The notes under the pieces are model-generated. The model had not been told where the DNA came from. It made no database searches and saw only the letters and a list, made by a program, of their open reading frames with translations. Shown here one piece after another: positions 6,707 to 12,017 of a stretch of 14,141 bases of DNA (position 1 is the first letter of the stretch; each line of letters begins with the position of its first letter). The stretch covers positions 1-14,141 of the forward strand of contig JADFXA010000033.1 in assembly GCA_015233755.1 (NCBI GenBank), read 5' to 3'. The translations under genes were made by a program, and so were the position numbers. Source of the DNA: Desulfamplus sp. (GTDB lineage Bacteria; Desulfobacterota; Desulfobacteria; Desulfobacterales; Desulfobacteraceae).

Positions 6707-9220
6707 TTACAGAAGCCATTTTTCGAGAATTTTATTAAGAGGATCAGGACGAATCGGTTTTGCAAGATAGTCGTTCATACCTATTTGAAGACACTTTTCT
6801 CGATCTCCTTTCATTGCATTAGCAGTCATTGCAATAATCGTAATATCTTTATCAATAACACCTGTCTCTGGTTCTCTTATTAAACGTGTTGCCTCGTATC
6901 CATCCATCTCAGGCATTTGACAATCCATAAACACGATATCATAATTAATACTTCTTAGTACCTTTATTGCCTCTTCCCCATTACAAACTACATCAGCATG
7001 AAATCCCAATTTTTTAAGGATACTTAATGCAACTTTTTGATTTATAATGTTATCTTCGGCAATCAAAATACGTGCATTTTGCCTCTGATGTTCTGTCATA
7101 AGGCACTCAATTTTTGTTTCTTGAGCAGCAGATGGCTTAAACAGCTCTTCATCAACACCCATAAGCCCAATAATTGTGTTGTATAGCTTAGATGATTTTA
7201 CAGGCTTAGTTAAACTTGCAGATAATGCCTTTCTTTCGTGATTTTGAATATATCTGCGTTCTATCATAGATGTCATGATAATAAGGCGGGTATTTTGTAA
7301 ATCTGGATTTTGTATGATCTTTTGCTCTAATATATATCCGCTCATCTCTGGCATCTTGGCATCAATTAGAACAATATCAAAAGGCGAGCCACATTTAACG
7401 GCATCTCCCATTTTTTGTAGAGCAATCTCTCCATTATAAGCCTCATCATACCTAAATCCCCATGTTTTTAACTGTTCTTTTATCATTAATCTACACTTTG
7501 CGTTGTCATCAACAATGAGAATCTTAATAGGAGAACTCGCTCCTATATTTATATTGTTGGCTCGACCATAAATATTTTTAAACATTGAAATTGGTGAAAT
7601 TGTCGAGTTATTACATAGTTTATCATTAATCTGTTTTTTAAATATTGCTGTAAACCAGAACTCAGAACCTTTGCCAAGCTCGCTCTTTACGCCAATTTCG
7701 CCCCCCATCATCTCAGCCAACTGTTTTGAGATAGCAAGCCCAAGTCCTGTACCTCCATATTGTCGGGTCGTAGAGCTGTCAACTTGATAAAACGATTCAA
7801 AAAGAGATTTAACTCCATTTTCAGGAATACCAATACCAGTATCTGATATTGAAAAGCGAAGTGTTGTATAACTATCTTTTTTGATCTGATGTGGATTTTC
7901 TATTTGCAGCACATTCTCGACTTGAAGTTTATTATCTATAAGAGTATTTTTTTGCATCTGGCTATCTTTTTCAACGCTTACTCTTATTGATACCTCGCCT
8001 TGTTTAGTAAATTTGATAGAATTTCCCATAAGGTTAATGATTATTTGGCGTAACCTTCCAGGATCGCCATAAATAAGAGGACAAACATCACTTTCAATAA
8101 TGCAGAGGTACTCCAATCCCTTTCCCTGGGCCTTTATTGCAAGTAGATCGTTGACCTCCTCTAAAACGATTTTTAAGTCAAATTCAATATTTTCAAGCTC
8201 AAGCTTACCAGCTTCAATTTTTGAGTAGTCCAAAATATCGTTTATTATATCAAGCAGTAACTCTGCACTTGTGCTGACTATATTTGCATATTCTCTTTGT
8301 TCTCGGCTAAGTTCCGTTCCGCGAAGAAGCCCTATCATTCCTATAATACCGTTCATTGGACTTCTAATTTCATGACTCATATTAGCAAGAAACTGACTTT
8401 TTGCCTTGTTTGCAGCTTCTGCTGCATCTCTTGCGATTCGTAGCTCTTCAGCCCGTTTTTTCTCCGTAACATCTTCAACAATACCCTCAAAGTAGAGATC
8501 GTCAGAGTCAGGATCAATTACTACATGGGCATTTATGCTTACATCAATTATATTTCCTTGTTTGTGTCTGTATTGAGTTTCAAATCCTTTTATTTTTCCA
8601 CTTTCTAATAAAACATTCACAAACTTTTTACGATCTGGAGGGTGTTTGTAGAGTTGATTGCTGACGTCAGTTATCTCACGTAAAAGCTCGTCAGGTGAAG
8701 AATAGCCACATATTGTTGCCATAGCAGCATTTACTGTAAGAAATCTGCCAGCAAGGTTGACCTGAAATATTCCTTGAACTGAATTATCAAATATGCTTCG
8801 ATACTTTTTTTCTGATGCTTTAAGTTGCTCCTGATTTGCAAGAAGCATCTCTTGATTGTTAAGGTTTTTAACCCAAGAGTCAAACATCTTTACCGCCACT
8901 TTAGCAAGCGGCTTTACAACATCTAATTTTCCAGTTATCCCAAATGCAGCTGCTTTCTCTCCATTAATAATGATTGGGCAGTTGAAGCCTTCCTTTACTA
9001 AAGGATTGATGGCTGCCTCTTCTTTAGTAACAGCATACTCATCTGTTTGGCTAAACATTATCTTTTTAGCACCTGAGTGAAGATTACCAACCCTTGATTT
9101 ATCTGTGGCACGTACAATGTAGCCATTTTCGTCATATATAAGAACTGGAAAGCCAGTTTCTGACCAGACTACATCCATAAAATGTTCTGCCAAGTCTAAA
9201 AGTTTGTTTGAGAGCTTCAT
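6707..9220 (-). CDS. soluble hybrid histidine kinase: diacid-recognition-like domain, PAS, HisKA, HATPase, two receivers
   Basis: 837 residues, no signal peptide or membrane helix, so a cytoplasmic sensor. Residues about 5-120 resemble the putative sugar diacid recognition domain of CdaR-type regulators (VLIYDENGYIVRATDKSR, VGNLHSGA, CPIIINGEKAAAFGITG). A PAS domain covers about 135-255 (YRSIFDNSVQGIFQV to EGIVEDVTEKKRAEE). HisKA has phospho-acceptor His283 in NMSHEIRSPMNGIIG. The HATPase has its N box near N396/N400, G1 DTGIGIP (460-466) and G2 GGTGLGL (489-495). Receiver 1 (about 565-690) has DD571-572, Asp620 and Lys672; receiver 2 (about 716-837) has ED722-723, Asp766 and Lys821. All phosphorylation residues are intact. 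There is no Hpt domain, so a separate phosphotransfer protein is expected. A polar insertion (about 418-450, imperfect LQVEN/LQIEN repeats) lies between N and G1 boxes. Start: AAGG about 14 bases upstream, a weak site. Confidence 0.93.
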   Translation of the reverse strand: MKLSNKLLDLAEHFMDVVWSETGFPVLIYDENGYIVRATDKSRVGNLHSGAKKIMFSQTDEYAVTKEEAAINPLVKEGFNCPIIINGEKAAAFGITGKLDVVKPLAKVAVKMFDSWVKNLNNQEMLLANQEQLKASEKKYRSIFDNSVQGIFQVNLAGRFLTVNAAMATICGYSSPDELLREITDVSNQLYKHPPDRKKFVNVLLESGKIKGFETQYRHKQGNIIDVSINAHVVIDPDSDDLYFEGIVEDVTEKKRAEELRIARDAAEAANKAKSQFLANMSHEIRSPMNGIIGMIGLLRGTELSREQREYANIVSTSAELLLDIINDILDYSKIEAGKLELENIEFDLKIVLEEVNDLLAIKAQGKGLEYLCIIESDVCPLIYGDPGRLRQIIINLMGNSIKFTKQGEVSIRVSVEKDSQMQKNTLIDNKLQVENVLQIENPHQIKKDSYTTLRFSISDTGIGIPENGVKSLFESFYQVDSSTTRQYGGTGLGLAISKQLAEMMGGEIGVKSELGKGSEFWFTAIFKKQINDKLCNNSTISPISMFKNIYGRANNINIGASSPIKILIVDDNAKCRLMIKEQLKTWGFRYDEAYNGEIALQKMGDAVKCGSPFDIVLIDAKMPEMSGYILEQKIIQNPDLQNTRLIIMTSMIERRYIQNHERKALSASLTKPVKSSKLYNTIIGLMGVDEELFKPSAAQETKIECLMTEHQRQNARILIAEDNIINQKVALSILKKLGFHADVVCNGEEAIKVLRSINYDIVFMDCQMPEMDGYEATRLIREPETGVIDKDITIIAMTANAMKGDREKCLQIGMNDYLAKPIRPDPLNKILEKWLL

Positions 9221-9407
9221 AATGTTAATATCTACCTTAATGCAAATATGCTTATATTTGATTTGATATAATTTATACTATAGTTTTTCCAGATAATTAA
9301 ATTGGTAGAATCTCTCCATAACTCTACGAATAAAGGGCTTATTGAACTAAAATATTCTTTGATAAAACTATATAATATGAGACTTAATAAGTAAATTAAA
9401 AAACTTT

Positions 9408-9431
9408 TTTGTTTCTATTTATAGAAACAAA
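9408..9431. repeat. perfect 10-bp inverted repeat upstream of trpE
   Basis: TTTGTTTCTA (9408-9417) is exactly complementary to TAGAAACAAA (9422-9431) around the loop TTTA. It ends three bases before a consensus TTGACA. It may be an operator for a dimeric repressor or an RNA hairpin; it is not followed by a T-run, so it does not look like a rightward terminator. In the leftward direction it is equally symmetric. Confidence 0.5.
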
Positions 9432-9463
9432 TCCTTGACAAAATCATCTCTAAACTGTAATCA

Positions 9464-9506
9464 GTTATTAAATAATAACATTCTTAACCACTATAAAATG
9501 TGGTTA
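9464..9506 (+). promoter_or_regulatory. two successive hairpins in the trpE leader
   Basis: GTTATT / AATAAC (9464-9469 / 9474-9479, loop AAAT) is followed by TAACCAC / GTGGTTA (9485-9491 / 9500-9506, eight-base loop). The second would hide an in-frame ATG at 9498, arguing against that codon as the trpE start. No T-run follows and no leader peptide with clustered Trp codons is found, so a classical ribosome-mediated trp attenuator is not supported. Confidence 0.35.
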
Positions 9507-9542
9507 TCTCAATTACTTCTAAACAAGCTGGGATTAGAAAAG

Positions 9543-11255
9543 ATGATTTTAAAACAATATCCGTGTAAAGAAGAGTTTAAAGAACTTGCGTTAAAATACA
9601 ATGTAATACCTATTTGTGCAGAGATTTTGGCAGATACTGAAACACCTGTCTCAATTCTCCAAAAATTTCACTCTCCTGATAATTCACTATTTTTGTTGGA
9701 AAGCGTTGAAGGTGGTGAGCATTGGGCAAGATATAGCTTTATGGGGCTATCTGCTAAAAGCCAAGTAAAGGTGTTTGAGGATCATATTTCAATTGAAGAG
9801 TATTCTAATATTGATGGTAAACATAGAGTTCAAATTAACAAAATCCCTCACAAAGGTGATCCCATAGGTACAATAAAAGAGGTTACTTCACGCTACAACC
9901 CTGCTGATATAAAAGGTTTACCCAGATTTTGGAGTGGATTAACAGGTTATATGACCTATGAGATGGTCTCATTTTTTGAAGAGATAACATCAATACCAAC
10001 TATGCCAAATAATAGACCATACGCGCACTTTATGATTCCAGATGCCATGATCATATTTGATAATATGAACCATACTCTTACATGTATGAGCATTTGTTAT
10101 ATCGACAATAGAGATGTAGAGAGCTGTTTTGAAAACTCATGTCGCCATCTTGAGGATATAATAGATAGAATCAACAAAACATTTTTAAATAAAACCAGTA
10201 AATCATTTTTTGTAAAACCAGAATTACAACCTTTTTCTCTTGTATCAGAGACTGATCACGACACCTATATAAAAGGCGTAAAGAGAATCAAAGAACATAT
10301 TGTTGCAGGCGATATTATTCAGGCAGTATATTCTCAACCATTTTCATCAGATACTCCTGTTGATCCTGTAATGCTATACAGAACACAAAGGTACATAAAT
10401 CCATCTCCATATATGTTTTTTATGAATTTAGGAGATATTGCAATTGCTGGCTCTTCGCCTGAAACTATGGTTCGCTTAGAAAATAGAACAGCAACTCTTC
10501 GCCCAATTGCTGGAACAAGGGCGAGGGGTAAAAATGAGCAAGAGGACAGACATCTTGCAGATGAGCTTTTAAATGATGAAAAAGAGCGTGCAGAACATCT
10601 TATGCTTGTTGACCTTGGCAGAAATGATCTTGGAAGGGTTGCTGAAGTTGGTACTGTTCAGGTTACTGATTTAATGTTTGTTGAACGTTACTCTCATGTT
10701 ATGCACTTGGTTTCAAACATAACTTGTGAGGTGAAAAAAGAGTTTGATGCTTGGGATTTGCTAAAAGCAACCTTTCCAGCAGGTACTCTTTCAGGAGCAC
10801 CAAAGATAAGAGCAATGGAGATAATTGCTGATATTGAAAAGAAACCACGAGGCGTATATGGCGGAGCTGCTGGTTATATATCATTTTCAGGTAACATGGA
10901 TTTGGCAATAACCATAAGAACAGCGGTTATTGAGAAAAATAGTACAGATATTTCTAATGTTCTTGGAACTTGCGACAACAGCCTATTTGATAAGAGAGAT
11001 TCTAATAACTTATACGGAAAAATGGTTATTCAAGCTGGGGCTGGGATTGTTTTTGATTCTGATCCTGAAAAAGAGTATCAAGAGTGTATAAATAAGGCAA
11101 AAAGCGTTGAAAAGGCTTTTTGCCTTGCTCTTATAAGTAGTAATAACACCCTTATAAATAGCAGCAATACTATTCAAGCCGACTCTTGTTGCCATAAAAA
11201 TTTAGATTTAAAAAAAATTGATATAGAAAAAGAGGTTGGAGGTGGAAAATGTTGA
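9543..11255 (+). CDS. trpE: anthranilate synthase component I
   Basis: Converts chorismate and ammonia (delivered by TrpG) to anthranilate, the first committed step of tryptophan synthesis. 570 residues from ATG 9543; upstream in-frame ATG 9498 and TTG 9435 only add sequence unlike TrpE, whereas EEFKELALKYNVIPICAEILA begins right after 9543. A weak GGGA at 9530-9533 precedes it. Seen: LLES (51-54), the tryptophan feedback-site motif; LRPIAGTRARG (319-329), which favours TrpE over PabB; LMLVDLGRNDLGRV (about 354-367); and the chorismate-site GTLSGAPK (414-421). Oddities: a polar insertion of about 25 residues (466-490) in a hairpin just before MVIQAGAGIV, and an Asn/Ser/Lys-rich tail of about 40 residues after the normal end. 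The gene overlaps trpG by seven bases, and its last codons contain the trpG ribosome site. Confidence 0.95.
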   Translation: MILKQYPCKEEFKELALKYNVIPICAEILADTETPVSILQKFHSPDNSLFLLESVEGGEHWARYSFMGLSAKSQVKVFEDHISIEEYSNIDGKHRVQINKIPHKGDPIGTIKEVTSRYNPADIKGLPRFWSGLTGYMTYEMVSFFEEITSIPTMPNNRPYAHFMIPDAMIIFDNMNHTLTCMSICYIDNRDVESCFENSCRHLEDIIDRINKTFLNKTSKSFFVKPELQPFSLVSETDHDTYIKGVKRIKEHIVAGDIIQAVYSQPFSSDTPVDPVMLYRTQRYINPSPYMFFMNLGDIAIAGSSPETMVRLENRTATLRPIAGTRARGKNEQEDRHLADELLNDEKERAEHLMLVDLGRNDLGRVAEVGTVQVTDLMFVERYSHVMHLVSNITCEVKKEFDAWDLLKATFPAGTLSGAPKIRAMEIIADIEKKPRGVYGGAAGYISFSGNMDLAITIRTAVIEKNSTDISNVLGTCDNSLFDKRDSNNLYGKMVIQAGAGIVFDSDPEKEYQECINKAKSVEKAFCLALISSNNTLINSSNTIQADSCCHKNLDLKKIDIEKEVGGGKC

Positions 11256-11818
11256 TAACAGTAATTGATAACTATGACTCTTTTACCTTTAATCTTGTTC
11301 ATTATATAATGCAGTCTGGTGCTGAGGTTGATGTATTCAGAAACAATAAAATAACTATTGATGAGATTGAAGCCTTGAACCCTGACGGAATTGTTATCTC
11401 ACCAGGTCCCGGCCGCCCTGAAGATGCGGGCATATCTGTTGATGTTATAAAGCACTTTTCAGGAAAATTACCAATACTTGGAGTCTGCCTTGGTCATCAG
11501 GCGATTGGTTACACATTTGGAGGCGATATAGTTCAGGCAAAGAGAATTATGCACGGTAAAACCTCAATGGTTACAGGTGACGAAAAATTTATATTTAATG
11601 GAATAAATAAACCTTTTGCTGCAATGAGGTATCATTCACTTGCAATCTCTGAGAAAACATTGCCAGAGTGCTTAACTGTTACTGCAAAGGCTGATGACGG
11701 TGAAATTATGGGAATCCGCCATGTAGAGCATAAAACTTTTGGTGTTCAGTTTCATCCAGAATCAATTATGACGGTTGTTGGAAAACGTCTTATCAGAAAC
11801 TTTATAAATATGAAATAA
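11249..11818 (+). CDS. trpG: anthranilate synthase component II, glutamine amidotransferase
   Basis: Class I glutamine amidotransferase that releases ammonia from glutamine for TrpE. 189 residues, normal for a stand-alone TrpG. Seen: IDNYDSFTFNLVHY (6-19), ISPGPGRPEDAG (oxyanion-loop region), catalytic Cys80 in GVCLGHQAIG, and His169/Glu171 in FGVQFHPES, so the triad is complete. The ATG at 11249 lies inside the end of trpE (7-base overlap) and has a strong GGAGGTG site at 11238-11244, so co-expression with trpE in equal amounts is expected. No trpDCFBA genes follow. It could also serve PabB as a PabA, as shared amidotransferases do in several bacteria; direct pairing with trpE makes the TrpG name secure. 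Confidence 0.96.
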   Translation: MLITVIDNYDSFTFNLVHYIMQSGAEVDVFRNNKITIDEIEALNPDGIVISPGPGRPEDAGISVDVIKHFSGKLPILGVCLGHQAIGYTFGGDIVQAKRIMHGKTSMVTGDEKFIFNGINKPFAAMRYHSLAISEKTLPECLTVTAKADDGEIMGIRHVEHKTFGVQFHPESIMTVVGKRLIRNFINMK

Positions 11819-11861
11819 GACTAAGTTGTAATATATTGTTTTTTTAGTCTAATTAATTTAC

Positions 11862-11897
11862 ATTAAGGGCGATCAAATGGTCGCCCTTAATTATTTG
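11862..11897 (+). terminator. hairpin terminator after trpG
   Basis: ATTAAGGGCGA (11862-11872) pairs perfectly with TCGCCCTTAAT (11881-11891), 11 bp with an eight-base loop, followed by TATTTG and, a little later, TTTTA. The stem is strong and the tail only moderately T-rich. Its place 44 bases behind trpG fits the end of a two-gene trpEG operon. Confidence 0.75.
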
Positions 11898-11939
11898 TGG
11901 GTTTTAGGTTTATAAAAGATTTATTGGCAAAACTTATTG

Positions 11940-11977
11940 TTATCCTTTGATTTTTATCGAATAAAAGATAAGTTTTT
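11940..11977 (+). promoter_or_regulatory. bulged hairpin with short T-run upstream of the CheA-like kinase
   Basis: TTATC (11940-11944) can pair with GATAA (11967-11971), and inside it TTTTAT (11952-11957) with ATAAAA (11961-11966) around CGA; seven bases bulge on the left arm. GTTTTTC (11972-11978) follows. It may be a second weak terminator, or leader structure of the following gene, whose AAGGAG site is at 12003-12008. Confidence 0.3.
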
Positions 11978-12017
11978 CAGGAAGTCAAAATAATTTGTAT
12001 AAAAGGAGTAGACGTAT

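Larger units (their letters stand above)
9221..9542. promoter_or_regulatory. divergent control region between hybrid kinase and trpE
   Basis: These 322 bases hold no convincing gene. They are very AT-rich and must carry the start signals of both the leftward kinase and rightward trpE. Seen: a perfect TATAAT at 9371-9376 without a good -35 at 17 bases; a perfect TTGACA at 9435-9440 without a good -10 at normal spacing; TATAAA at 9492-9497; and three dyads, at 9408-9431, 9464-9479 and 9485-9506. I cannot choose one promoter with confidence. The trpE frame stays open back to TTG 9435, but the conserved part of TrpE begins just after 9543. Confidence 0.5.

Noticed and set aside
8856..9080. Rightward reading frame of 74 codons opposite the hybrid kinase
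   Set aside because: It lies wholly inside the sensor domain of the kinase, has no ribosome site and no recognisable motif; it is an antisense shadow.
9435..9463. A complete sigma-70 promoter built on TTGACA 9435-9440
   Set aside because: At 17 bases the -10 would be TAATCA, matching only two of six consensus positions; other spacings are no better. The -35 may be chance.
9435..9542. TTG 9435 or ATG 9498 as the start of trpE
   Set aside because: The added 36 or 15 residues do not resemble TrpE, neither codon has a ribosome site, 9435 coincides with a TTGACA promoter-like hexamer and 9498 lies inside a hairpin.
9376..9545. A trp leader peptide for classical attenuation
   Set aside because: The only Trp codon near trpE is the single TGG at 9501, in frame with trpE and without a stop; ATG at 9378 gives five codons without Trp.
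10938..11040. Frameshift in trpE near residue 466-490
   Set aside because: The frame is uninterrupted and the conserved VIQAGAGIV follows in the same frame, so this is an insertion rather than a frame error.
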